From: Trichoplax sp. H2
Taxonomy: Eukaryota; Placozoa; Uniplacotomia; Trichoplacea
Length of the DNA stretch: 64,000 bases
Direction: 5' to 3'
NCBI GenBank assembly: GCA_003344405.1
Contig: NOWV01000007.1
Location: forward strand, 744,001 to 808,000
Positions within the stretch are counted from its first letter, which is position 1, and every line of letters begins with the position of its first letter. The notes under the pieces are model-generated. The model did not search any database. It had not been told where the DNA came from and worked only from the letters and a program-made list of their open reading frames with translations. Positions 14,101 to 25,453 of the stretch are shown piece after piece. Made by a program: the position numbers and the translations under genes.

Positions 14101-17100
14101 GCTATTGACAAACTAAACTTACAAAATGAGCTCCTACCAACAATAGATCGTTCAAAATCATACCAAGAATCAAAGAATTTTATTGAGATATCGTCTGATA
14201 CTGATGATAATGTGAATAGCGTAACTATACCCCATGATTTACAAATCGATCCAAAAAATTTACCAGATAGAACAAGTTATACTGAATTTTGTCGATTTCT
14301 TGCGTCTTTGCTTGTTGGTGATGAGAAACTTCGTAAATGGCTCACGAAAGGTTTTGGTATGAATAAATTGGCTCTTGGTGCTATTATGGCATCGTCTTGG
14401 CAACGAACCCCGCTCTTTATCGATCCACATGGGCAAGCGGAAACTATAATTCGGGATTTGGAGAGCCCAAACGATTTAGTTGTGGTCGATATAGGACTAG
14501 CGTAAGTTATCCTTAGTATCGCGTTGAAAGCGTAGATTTGAAATAATTATTAAATATAAACGTAGCTTACATATTTAAACATAAGCCGTAATATATTTTG
14601 CTATATTTGCGATATATTTTAGCAATCTTATGTCTCTTCATCACATCGAGAAAGCAATAATTGCTGGGAAATCCGTTTTGTGTACTAATATTGGAGAAAC
14701 AATCGATTCAATGCTAATGCCATTAATCAATCACCATAGAAATATTGTTACCGATCAATCTGGTAAACTAATTTAATTCGTTTAATACTAATTATAAGTA
14801 AGGATTATAGAATTATGCAGTTAAGAGTAATGAAGTAAATTGAGTGTTATTAACCAATAGAGTGGAAACAGTGATATAGCAGAGGAATCAACATACGAAT
14901 ATGTTTACAAAGTTATAATTTATTGGTTGATTAAAATAATGTATGTGATTCATTTTCTATTTATTGATAGGTCAAAGAGTGGTCAAATTCAACAATCGCT
15001 ACATCTTATGTCATAAAATGTTCAGATTATACTTATCAACCAGCCTAGCCAAGCCTAATTTTAGCACTGAAGTTGCCTCTTTAGTGACTTTGATAAATTA
15101 TACAACGTCAAGAGAAGGCCTCGAAGAAATACTCATACAAAGAATATTTGAACATATTCAGCCGACCCTTAACAAAGAATGGCGTTTAACATTAAGTGTT
15201 GGTGAACAATTAATCGAATTTTTGCACAATCTCAATGAAAAATTGTTTGCGAGATTGATTAACAAGGAAGGCGTACATATATGGGATGAGATAAGCTATA
15301 TAGCTGATGCTGTTGTTTGTAAGCGAAAAGTTACCCATAATCTTTATAATGCAATGCAACTATCACTTCAAATACGAAGTATTCGAGAAGACATGCATAC
15401 TTTAGCATCTCAATCGGCATCTATTTTAACTATCATTGATTTATTATCGCATTTACATCATGAGTACCGTTATTCACTGCCTCAGTTGTTAGAGGTATTC
15501 GATATTGCATTACCACAACATGAAATTGATGAAAAAGTTATTGTTACAGTTAGTAGTTCGGCGCAAGAATCATCAACTGAAGGTGAAGACAATATAAAAA
15601 CTTATAAATACTTCAAATTACCTAATATACCAACATTGCCAACACCTGGAGTAAAATACGAGCGATTGGAGAGTAGCTTGATGCGTGAATTTAAAACTTA
15701 TCTTTCGCAATCTGTTTTTGATAATATTAGTCGCGGTATTTACGAGAATCACCGAATTATACTAGCAACAATGTTGTGTCTGCAATTAGAAAGTGATTAT
15801 ACAGACATAATTAATTCTGAACATATGCAATTCCTATTATATGGTGCAGTGTTGAAGGATAAACCCGTTACTGAAAAGCGCAAGCCTGATTGGTTACCTG
15901 ATATCAAGTGGGCATCACTTATTGCTTTCTCAGAGTTATCTCCTCAAGCTCGCGATATATTTGAAGATTTCAACGAACATCATGAGTTATGGTGTAAGTG
16001 GTACGAAAGTAGTAATCCAGAAGTTATGCCCATTGGTAGTGACAAAATAAGGAATTGTAGAACAGATAAAACGATATCTTCAGAACAGGATTTTATGCGT
16101 ATACTTTTACTCAGGTGTTTACGTGAAGATCGAGTTGTTAATGGTTTTGCCAGTTATCTACGTGAACATATTAATATTAAACCAACTTTAAATAATGTTC
16201 CACCACTTCATGAAATAATTGGAGAATTAAATCCTTATCAGCCAGTTTTAATTCTGATGCCAGCTGTCGATGATATCACACATATGTTTAAGTCTTCAGT
16301 GACGATGGCATCAGATTCCGTTGTAAAGCGAATAAAGATGACTAGCAAGGTTGGAAAAGGAATATACCCGTATATAATTTTTCATCATAAGTATAACTAA
16401 TCATAATATCACTAAATAGACGATTCATATTAACTGATTATATACAAATACAATTTACTTTAACAAATATTAGTACCTGGGAATTCCATGTAGCGTCATG
16501 CCATTAAACGAAGAACATGAAGACGAAATTGCAAAATTGATATATCGTGAGCAAAATTGGCTCATTATTGAAGATATTCATATGGCAAAAACTAGCTGGT
16601 TGCGAAATTTAACAAAGATTCTCGCTAAGAGGCAGAATGCAAAAGGTAGGTTAAAAACATCCAATTTTTTATAAAGAATAACGCGCGATAATTACTATTT
16701 AAAATGAAAATAAAAGTACCGCCAAAGAATAGTTGGGAGTACAGTTTTAATGAATTTTATTATAATTGATCCAAGTTATGTTATCGTCAACAATATTTAT
16801 CACATTTTTTTTACAGATGGCAATTTTAGACTCTTTATGACTACTCAACCAAGTCAATCGCTTCCTATTTCCTTGCTTCGCTCTTGTTATAAATTGGCAT
16901 GGGATGTTGTTATCGCTGATGAGAAACAAAATGATGATAACATAAATTACGAGTTGATTGACGAAGATCTCAGAGATTCTATTATAGCTTCACTTAAATC
17001 TGTAGTAACTATGAAAAGCGTAGCAAATAAACAACATCCACAAGTCATGTATAGACTGATTTATGGAATGTGCCTTATACATAGTTTGCTGATATCGAGA

Positions 17101-19187
17101 CAATTATTTGGCACAAGAGCTATGAATTATTGGTATCCTTTTACTAAAGTCCACTTACGAATGGCGATTGAACTAGCTCTTCTGGAAGCCAATGATATCG
17201 AAAGTTCGCTAGATGAAATAGCCAGACTGATAAAAGAAGCTGTTTATGGAGAATACATTTGCGATTTGACAGATCGTCGATATCTGCGAACGCTAATCTA
17301 TAAGATATTGCCTGCTACAGTAACTCAAGATAACTATGTTGTTCTTGGACGCGTTCAGTTTCAGCTACCACCTCATAACATGCATATTAATGAGTACCTA
17401 GATTGGTTTAAGAAAGAAGGTAACGTTGGTGGCACAACTCATGCGTTATCACTTGATAAGTTTGTCTTGGAAGAATACGATAAAGCCAGGTAGTTATTTG
17501 ACATTAATGCATAAAAGAGCAAATTTAGAAATGTATTCGTAATGCAGTGTTTTAATTTATCATCATTTTTTTGCAGGCAACTTACCTTTATTGATGAATT
17601 GGACAAAATATACAAACAATTTGCTTTATCACAAAATACGATATGGAAAAAAGAAATAAATCTATTTGGAGAAGACATTGACCTAGAACACATCCAACAA
17701 GCAATCGATTTAGCTAATGAACAGTTGCCGACATTATTACCAATAGATAATACCACCAATACCAGACCATCATCGAGGTATTCTGATTCTATGCGAAGTA
17801 GCTCGAATGTTGTATCCAGGGCGACATCCGCTAGATCATCTCGAAATGGAAATGCTGTATCAGTGTTCGATACCGTTGATTATGCACTGCACCAGGTACA
17901 TTCTATAAAATTGTTTTACTACATAGCGTTGTTTCTAAAGTATTACTTATGACAGCTATCATTATTTAAATTTTGACAACCATTGTTTTTCCTGGTCAAT
18001 TTAGGAATGTATTGAATTTAACGCCCTACTACGTGATGTTAAACGTTCATTAAATATTATTGAGAAGCAATTGGTTGGCGGCAAATTTTCGATTCCCGAT
18101 AGTTCTATTAAAGTTATCAACTCCTTGCAAAATGGTTCAGTCCCAGATTTATGGATTCACTCAAACTATATTCCTACCACTCACACTTTGCGATCTTGGC
18201 TTACAGGTATTAAAAAGAAATGTGAATGTTATGCTTAGTAATGAAATATTTATATTATCCACTATTGTGTAATAATAATAGCAATTCTTGCCGTTGCATA
18301 CAGATCTTACAGCAAGGCACAAACAGTTGCTTAAATTGATCAATGAGGGCATCATTCAAAAATCTAGACAAGACGTAGCTGTTTATGCAGCTGAACGCTT
18401 ACGTTCAATTTGGATCGGCGGTTTATTTAACCCCAAAGCTCTTACTACGGCATTGATGCATGAAAAAGCCATACAGGAAAATCTTTTATTTGACGACGTA
18501 AGACAATCTGAAATATACGTTGCGGAAAATCTCAATATTACAGCATGAATATACATCAGTGTATATTATGACGACTATGGCTCACGTTTTATTTTATTTT
18601 TAATAGATCACCATTGTATGTGAGGTTCATAATTCGAATAATCTTCCTGCGCCTGAGTTGATACCAGAAGGTGGATTATTCTTAACTAATTTATGGCTTG
18701 AGGGAGCTCGGTGGAACTTCGAAACTGGATTATTAGATGATGCAGTGTAAGTACGCGTATAAATTCATAAACTAAACTATTATTCAAAGTGCCAATATAG
18801 AGGTATGCATCATTAGTAAACAACGATTATTTTATACCATTTAATAGGAGTCCGTTATTTAAAATGCCTCCTATTTGGATCACGCTTGAACGCAAGAGTG
18901 ACAAAAGTAATCAGGATGAATCGACGGATATGTTATACGAATGCCCAGTGTATATTAATCAGGTCAGTTAGGGGACATAATAATGTAACTAGGACATTTC
19001 CATAGCAGGTAGTAATTATTCTTTTACTTATTACTTGTTGCAGGCTCATTCGAGCTATCTGTGGAGCCTTCCATTACGATGTACCGCACCATCATCACAG
19101 TGGATTTTAGCTGGAGTATCGATGATATTGGATTCGGGTTATTTTAAGTATATAATGCATAAAGCAGCACGAGAAAATAGACAATAA
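1..19187 (+). CDS. DNHD1: Dynein heavy chain, DNHD1-like, 5'-partial, 40 exons in window
   Basis: A giant dynein heavy chain: N-terminal tail, linker, six AAA modules, a stalk with microtubule-binding tip, and a C-terminal domain. The 40 exons chain in one frame to 4,593 residues and a TAA at 19185-19187; the start lies upstream of the window. Family landmarks include TGKLLW and LRVNFDP-like segments in the tail, RFYFLS before AAA1, P-loops in AAA1-AAA3, WVRSVVRYHRM near the stalk tip, IDPHGQA in AAA5 and EGARWNFE plus YECPVY at the C-terminus. Axonemal heavy chains are usually 4,000-4,600 aa; this would be near 5,000 with its missing start, and AAA1 lacks the catalytic acids. Both points favour DNHD1, a ciliary/flagellar dynein-like protein, over a motor-active axonemal chain. 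That it is a dynein heavy chain is near certain; the DNHD1 orthology is inference. Exon lists are in the sub-features. Confidence 0.93.
7616..7674. repeat. Near-perfect intronic hairpin in the dynein gene
   Basis: In the intron 7564-7819, bases 7616-7641 and 7650-7674 are inverted copies of each other with one mismatch and one bulged base, separated by an 8-nt loop. It could fold as a hairpin of about 24 base pairs. It may be the remnant of a tiny foldback element or a structured intronic RNA. Confidence 0.85.
8290..9390 (+). other. DNHD1-like AAA1 module exon (degenerate ATPase)
   Basis: One 1,101-nt exon carries the end of the linker (MQMKYYWFDQDQE, FEYGFEYQG) and the AAA1 module. The Walker A is GPAGCGKKE (8673-8699, about residue 1552 of the partial protein), where motor dyneins have GPAGTGKTE: the hydroxyl residue after Lys is replaced by Lys. 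The Walker B is ICLNNIDN, where motor dyneins have CFDEFNR: both acidic residues are Asn. The downstream LFRPVTL segment is conserved. In motor dyneins AAA1 is the main site of ATP hydrolysis, so this protein probably cannot use AAA1 as an engine. The fold is visible; the loss of activity is inferred. Confidence 0.85.
9569..14501 (+). other. DNHD1-like large exon: AAA2, AAA3, AAA4, stalk, microtubule-binding tip, start of AAA5
   Basis: A single 4,933-nt exon, strikingly long beside the many small upstream exons. AAA2 has an intact Walker A GPSGCGKS at 10036 and MDGEVD for Walker B. AAA3 has Walker A GEAGCGKT at 11059 and Walker B LVDDLN, and looks the most intact nucleotide site. AAA4 has GAGCSGIAS at 12262, with Ile in place of the invariant Lys, and an imperfect Walker B (LLMESE). 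The stalk coiled coil runs from about 12990 to 13900, with the microtubule-binding tip near 13390-13620 (WSKGAKRLMANLDRFL, YLRKPYFTPDHY, SLCMWVRSVV). AAA5 ends in PLFIDPHGQAE at 14410-14442. A Ser/Gly/Asn-rich insert lies near 12020-12075 between AAA3 and AAA4. Confidence 0.9.
14623..19187 (+). other. DNHD1-like AAA5 end, AAA6 and C-terminal domain exons
   Basis: Exons: 14623-14762, 14971-16349, 16474-16645, 16817-17489, 17577-17895, 18005-18206, 18304-18497, 18607-18746, 18848-18962, 19044-19187. Family matches: FRLYLSTSLAKPNF at 15018-15060, LLRCLREDRVVNGF near 16107, the ISLGQGQ-equivalent VMPLNEEHE at 16495, RLFMTTQP at 16831, LRSWLTDLTARH across the 18206/18304 junction, GGLFLTNLWLEGARW and PPIWITLE close to the end. 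The donor at 18498 (gtaaga) was preferred because it joins LLFDD to ITIVCEV, as in the family; the reading frame also runs on to a stop at 18546 if unspliced. Residues coded by about 17755-17870 are Ser/Arg-rich and look like a disordered insert. Confidence 0.88.
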
Positions 19188-20698
19188 CTGGAATCCGATC
19201 CAACTCTATAATGTCATACATTAATTGATGATACGTATGTGCACGATCAAATTTTTACTTTCACTTAAAAAAATATTTTAAGCCCTCGTACCGTGCGTGT
19301 TACGCTAAAATTTATCCTAATTTATATCTGTATTTTTAAATCCACCCTCGTTGAATTTACGTTGAAGACGAAATTATATTGTAATAAAAATAAAAATAAT
19401 TATGAATACTACATATTCTACGCGTATGTGCAAAATGAAATTATTCTTAATGCTGTAAAGTTTCTAACAAATTGACTTTTCTACAACATTGCTTATTTTT
19501 GAACTATTTTTGTCTTTTGATAAAAATCATAACTGAACCGACATGTTGGAAGACTATCTTCGTTGGGTAAATGTTCTTTATTTGCTAATTGATTTTAATG
19601 TCTATAATATTGTATTCGATATGACTCTATACAATGTACTTTATGATCCTATATACGATAGCATTTTTTGTATTATATCATCTGCTGCTGCTTGAATTAT
19701 GTAATATTTTTAGATGATATACGTGTATAATAAATAAGATTGATAGCTATCCGTTCATCGTTGCTTAATGCTCATTCAGGCTTATGCGTTTAATTTTGAA
19801 GAAATGCAATTGTCGAAACTGATGACAGTACATTCATCGTTGCTTAATGCTCATTCAAGCTTATTGCGTTTAATTTTGAAGAAATGCAATTGTCGAAACT
19901 GATGGCAGTACATTCATCGTTGCTTAATGCTCATTCAAGCTTATTGCGTTTAATTTTGAAGAAATGCAATTGTCGAAACTGATGGCAGTACATTCATCGT
20001 TGCTTAATGCTCATTCAAGCTTATTGCGTTTAATTTTGAAGAAATGCAATTGTCGAAACTGATGACAGTACACAACATCTGTGTAAAACAGATATCAGAA
20101 CAGAAGGCCTTTCATTCAGTGTAGCGTAAAGACTTTTGCGACATCTATTTTACACATTTTGTAGAGCAATAACCACCGTATGATATGGCGACAACTCGGC
20201 TATTACAGTTGTAGGAGTGTCTAAGCTTAGACCTGACAGTGTAGGTATGGCCGTTCTGCCGATACGCTACAGTGCATTACGGTACAGTACGGTACTGGAA
20301 ATGTACTGTACTTGCAGCATACTATAAGCGCATAGCTACCGGTACACATAATCAGCGTTGATAACACACTATGTGGTACGCTACCGTTTCAAATGATAGT
20401 CAAGAATCGTCCAGTACTGTACAGTACTGTGTACAATGTACTGTGGATATTACGCATGAGCTGCTCCATCGTTGACCAACGACTAACCGGAACATCGTGG
20501 CGGAACTTGCAGGTTGGTGAGCAAAGACGATGTGCAATAATATTAAGGGATATTAATCCAGTCATTCAGTACAGTAGTGCTATTGAGGATAGAGAAGTAA
20601 TCTGGAATCTTTGCTGTATCTATGTGTAGTAGATTGAGTTGTACTTGGAATTTGTATCGCTTACGTGTTCAATCTTGAATTAGCTCGTTGCATGTACA
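19188..20698. other. Spacer between the dynein gene and RRP1
   Basis: No gene supported. AATAAA-like signals near 19383 and 19728 could end the dynein mRNA. The spacer holds an 80-bp tandem repeat (19752-20071) and a cluster of GTAC-centred palindromes (20255-20450). A 78-codon open frame at 20393-20629 has no recognisable features and partly overlaps the palindromes. The promoter of RRP1 should lie in the last few hundred bases, but I cannot point to elements. Confidence 0.6.
19752..20071. repeat. 80-bp tandem repeat, four copies
   Basis: Four head-to-tail copies start their CATCGTTGCTTAATGC core at 19756, 19835, 19915 and 19995 (periods 79, 80, 80). The later three copies are almost identical; the first lacks one base and has a few substitutions. 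It follows the 3' end of the dynein gene. Confidence 0.95.
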
Positions 20699-23600
20699 AT
20701 GGCATCCAAAGAGATTATACTATTTGCTAAACGATTGGCTTCCAACGAGAAGAAGATTCGCGATCGATCTGTTAGAAGGTTAAGGTTATGGCTACAGAAA
20801 AGATCCAAAGAGATAGGTAACCTCGATACTACATTTAAAATTGATTTATTCCATAGGTCAATGGGATATCAGTGATGAGTAGGACGGTTGGTTTGCACGA
20901 TGGCATGACAGTATACGTAACCGTGCACGAGACAGTCTACTTGCGATTGCTGGTCGAACATCGTAGCACGGACTAATAGAGTTAATAAAGTAGAAAGAAT
21001 ATCTGCATGATATGGATTAAATGTATGGTTACTATGGTACAGTTGAATCGTGATGTACTGCAGTCTGTATTAAATGACCTTATTGGATACCTTATTATCG
21101 CTCTACATGACTCATATCTATCGACACGATGGTGTAGTTTACCAAGCCGTTGTCCTGAACCGAGCACAACCATTCAGTATGGACATGATTTCACTTTACT
21201 TTGGAGGTGGATGTACTTGACGTACTCTATCCCTTTATTCGACGTGTATATCAATCAATAGATGTATAACGAGTGAGAAGCAATGTTGGATAACATTAGA
21301 CCTGAAACAAAACCCAAATCGATGAAACTATGTACTCTATACTTGTATCGTGATCTTTCATCATCAATTTAATTATATTATTGGATTAATACAGCTTATA
21401 GAGTATTATGTAAACATAAAATCAATGAATGTCTACAGATTTCGACGAAATTGAAATACTGAAATTATGGCGAGGACTCTTCTATTGCATGTGGATGTCG
21501 GACAAACCATTAATTCAAGTCAGTAGATACAGAGCGGATTATAAGATGTATATCAGATGAACTGACTTAAAATAATAAAGGCCTAGATGCACAAGCAAAT
21601 GAACTTCTAGCCTACTAACAATTTAAATAATTGAATAATTGCTTGTTAATTGTCATTTCTATCCACAAACTATTTATCTTATACAATAAATAGGAAGAAT
21701 TAGCTGATATGTTGGCTTCCTTACTCTTTTGCTTTGAAGACGTGAAGAAATGTAAGAAGTGCTTTAAAGTTGAAACTTTATAATAGCATTTACCTTCTTT
21801 AGTTATAGACAAGGAAATTGAAAAAGTACAACAATATCAATGATGTTATGAGAAATGATTGTCAAACATTTCTTGTTGATCTTAGTAAGATTGTAAGCAT
21901 TTGTATATTCTCTTCGTAGGGTCATTATTCTTAAGCTCATTTTATAATACCATGTGCAGAGAATGGATTGGAATTGATAGATTAAGGATGGATAAATTTT
22001 ACATGGTTAGACTTCATTGCTGTAATGGATTGACGTAACTCTATTTCAGCTAATATGAATCCTTTTACTCCATGCTATCAGCTTAATTCTTTGAAATTAA
22101 GACTGTTCATTATTTGAATAACGATGACTTATACAATCATTAATGTATCTCATATAGTTAATGAAAAAGATGATGAAACAATCTCTAGTCGGGCTCCTAA
22201 CGAAAGATTGGGATGAAAGGTAAATAATATAGATTGGAATATTTAAGAGTATACACTTATATATAAAATTATTCTTTTCATTACTAGTACCAACAGGATG
22301 CTATTGTAATGATATAATAATTTTAATGTAAAAATACTATTTTATTATGCAGTTGGGTTAAAGCTTTAATAACTGTACTATCCGATGGACCTATTCATCC
22401 TACTGAGTTTAAGGTAAAAGCGTAGATACTGCCCTAGTTGCAATACTCTCCAATGTAAAATATGCAAGTTAAAAACTGTCGTCAATACTTAGTCAGTTAT
22501 AAATTAAAGTGTGTGATTTAGCAATAGCTATAGTAAATTAAAAAGTTTGCATGTTCGATACAAATTTTATCGTGCATAGAAAAAATTTACTACTTATATA
22601 TTATCCGCTTTTACTATTTAATATTGATTGAAATATTGAAAAACAGTCGTACTTAAAAATATATATTTTCTTAATGTGAAGGTTTTAGATGGAATTCGCT
22701 TATATATAACGGAAATTTTCCTTGATGAATTGCTCTCACTTGATCTATCAAAGGTATATTGACGTTGTAGTAAATATACTTGTATTAGATTTAGTTATTA
22801 AATATTTCGGTATGTTAATCTTTTATAAACGTAGCCGTAACTAAATATCACATTTTCTATCATAAATTTATCTATTATCTATCAATTTACAGATTTCTTG
22901 CGACCAAGTGGTAGATCTACTGAAACCTTTTGTGACGCTCTCTGCTGAAGCTTGCAAGTAAGCCATTTATGCCTGCAGTTTATATTATTTCTGTTTTCTG
23001 TAACAATTTGTGATCCATGATGTGTCTTAATGGTGCTGTTTACGTACATCTAGTCACAGTATATTGAACACTATCGATGAAAATATTTATCAACGTTTGC
23101 TAGAGGAAGACATCAAAAGCAAGCTATCAAATTATCAGGTCAGCTAAATTGTTTAATGTATTATATGTTTATATTGCTGTCGCTGATCACGACTAATTAG
23201 CTAAAAATATAAGATGTTTATGGGAGCTTTTTTATTTTTTGAATTGATTTGGTAGGATTTATACTCAACCCTAGAAAAAATTCTATTCGAATCAGGAAGT
23301 AAAAAAGAAGTTAAACCTCGAAACAGAAAAATCTTATATAATGGAAGTAAAAGGTACAAGATTTAAGCGAAATTTTAGAAATCAAAGTTGTTTAAACTGC
23401 GAGTATCATGTGCTAAGTTATCATATATTACTTGTAGGTTTAGGGAAGCTAAAGCTGGTAAGGGCATATTGTACAATTCCTACATTTGACCACTGTTACA
23501 GTTTTGATTAATTCTTATTCATGTAGCGTCAATAGCTCATGATAATCCTTCAAATGTAAGTTCCGACTTTTTTAGATAGAATAGAAGATACGTTCATTAA

Positions 23601-24910
23601 TGCTATTGCTACATTACTTACTGATAATGATTCTACTGCATATTAGGCAACTGAACAAATTCTCGAGGAATCGTCGAGTGAAGATATCAAAACAGAAAAT
23701 AACTTAAATTTTTCTAAGGAAATCATTGAACCTACGCAGGGTAGAATTATCATTTGCATTTTATAAATCTATTTGTCAGTATAACGATATATACGGTAAT
23801 ATAATTTATTGCAATTTAATACAATATATACTCTTTTACATTGCATAAAGTAAACGAAACTGATGATACTGCCGGTAATGTATCCAATACTAAGAGAAAA
23901 AAGAAGAAGGAGGAGGCGCCTACTACTGGTGCGAAGAAAAAGAAAGTAAAGAAAACTGAAGGTGTGTATTACGTAATTTCTTGAGGTACTAGTGATCCTG
24001 TAATAATTGCTATAAATCTAAATTAAGCCTCTCATTGTAATGAAGTACGCGTAGGTAGTGATACTGATAAACAAATCAAGCCAGAAGTATTACACCAGCA
24101 GGACGACGAAGTTAAAGATGGTAGTTACATATTGATATTGTAAATACTTGGGAATGGTTACTGACGACATTGCACTGTATCTCTAATATTTGCAGTTAAA
24201 ATGACAAAAAGACCTAGAAAAGTTAAAACAGACTCTAATCCTCTCATTGCGAAAGGTATTGATTGACACTAGCATTGCTTCGATTTGCACAAAATACCTG
24301 CAATACATTCTATTTAAGGCCTGTAATTTGCTGATCAATTAACGCTGAGCTACTTTTACATAGCGAAATCACTGATTAAATTCAAACCAAAGAAATCTCC
24401 AGCTGGAACTGCACTTAAACTATCGTCAGGCAAAAAGAAAGAACTAGAGAAAAAAGGCAATGCACAAAAGAAGGTATAATTTACCTATTTCAAATGAGCT
24501 ACCCTTACAACGATATTGATAATTGATTGATTTAATTTCATGATACGTGCTACGAATAGAATACAAGGTATCATTTATCTGTTTTGAAATGAGTTACTTT
24601 GCAACGGTATTAAAGATGATTTAAATCCATAATTCGTAATGCTAACAGAAAAGCCGAACGCCGTCACCCTCTTCAGGAAAGAAAGTCAGAATTATGTTAA
24701 AAAAAAATAAAACACAAGGTATGTGAAAGTTTGACCCATGCTTCTACGGTAAAATGTTATAAATACTAGTTTTACCATTACAAGTACAGTATATTAAATC
24801 ACATTTCTTTCCGTTAAACAGAATTTCACAAAGATGAACCGGCCATTAACGTATCACCATTTCGAACGTTCAATATGCAAACCAGATCAAAAGCAGAAAA
24901 TTTTTTTTAG
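20699..24910 (+). CDS. RRP1: Ribosomal RNA processing protein 1 (RRP1/Nop52)
   Basis: Nucleolar protein needed for maturation of 60S ribosomal subunits. Nineteen exons give 477 aa (human RRP1 is about 460): 20699-20816, 21439-21518, 21694-21751, 21920-22005, 22158-22219, 22353-22413, 22682-22753, 22893-22957, 23054-23138, 23256-23353, 23438-23457, 23527-23555, 23647-23740, 23851-23961, 24055-24120, 24196-24255, 24364-24473, 24649-24718, 24822-24910. Family marks: [20 protein letters not shown] at the start, [16 protein letters not shown] in exon 2, [14 protein letters not shown] in exon 4 and [10 protein letters not shown] in exon 7. The C-terminal third is Lys-rich and low complexity (nucleolar-type tail), and carries two tiny exons of 20 and 29 nt. 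An AATAAA lies at 24987-24992. The start ATG was chosen because it opens directly into the conserved N-terminus. All phases close. Confidence 0.93.
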
Positions 24911-24986
24911 AAATCCGTATTTTGTATTTGTTTGCAAATTTTTTGTACATAATCAATTTCGATATTGCTATTCTGACGCAATTTAA

Positions 24987-24992
24987 AATAAA
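24987..24992 (+). terminator. Likely polyadenylation signal of RRP1
   Basis: AATAAA 77 bases after the RRP1 stop codon, a usual spacing for a polyadenylation hexamer. The rest of the 24911-25453 convergent spacer shows nothing else I can name. Confidence 0.6.
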
Positions 24993-25453
24993 GTTTTGAA
25001 CAATCTTCAAATTGATAATGCGTTCATAGAATGTAAGTACTTAATAATCGCGAATACTATGTGTGCGTATATAATGTTTGGTTACAACGTTAAATAATTA
25101 ATTATCGTAGCTATCAAGCATTGCTCTGAATCGAACACACGTACAGTACTTTCAAAACCTCAAATTGGTCATTATGAACTTTTCAAAGACATTTACCACA
25201 TTTCCTGGTAAAAACTATCGTGCTAGTCGTTTCTACATTTTCCAATAAATCATATCATTAATTAATTACAGCGTAGGATAAAAAATGATCATTGAGATAG
25301 TTTTACCCTTACAGGACGCGACTGTAACAAATTGCAAAAGTGAACATCATCTTTATCTTACAGAGTTCATGAGCATTAAAATATTTAGTTAAAAAAGGTT
25401 CATTCTTAACGGTGGGAATTGATAAAAATCATTTATCATCACGATAGCATACC

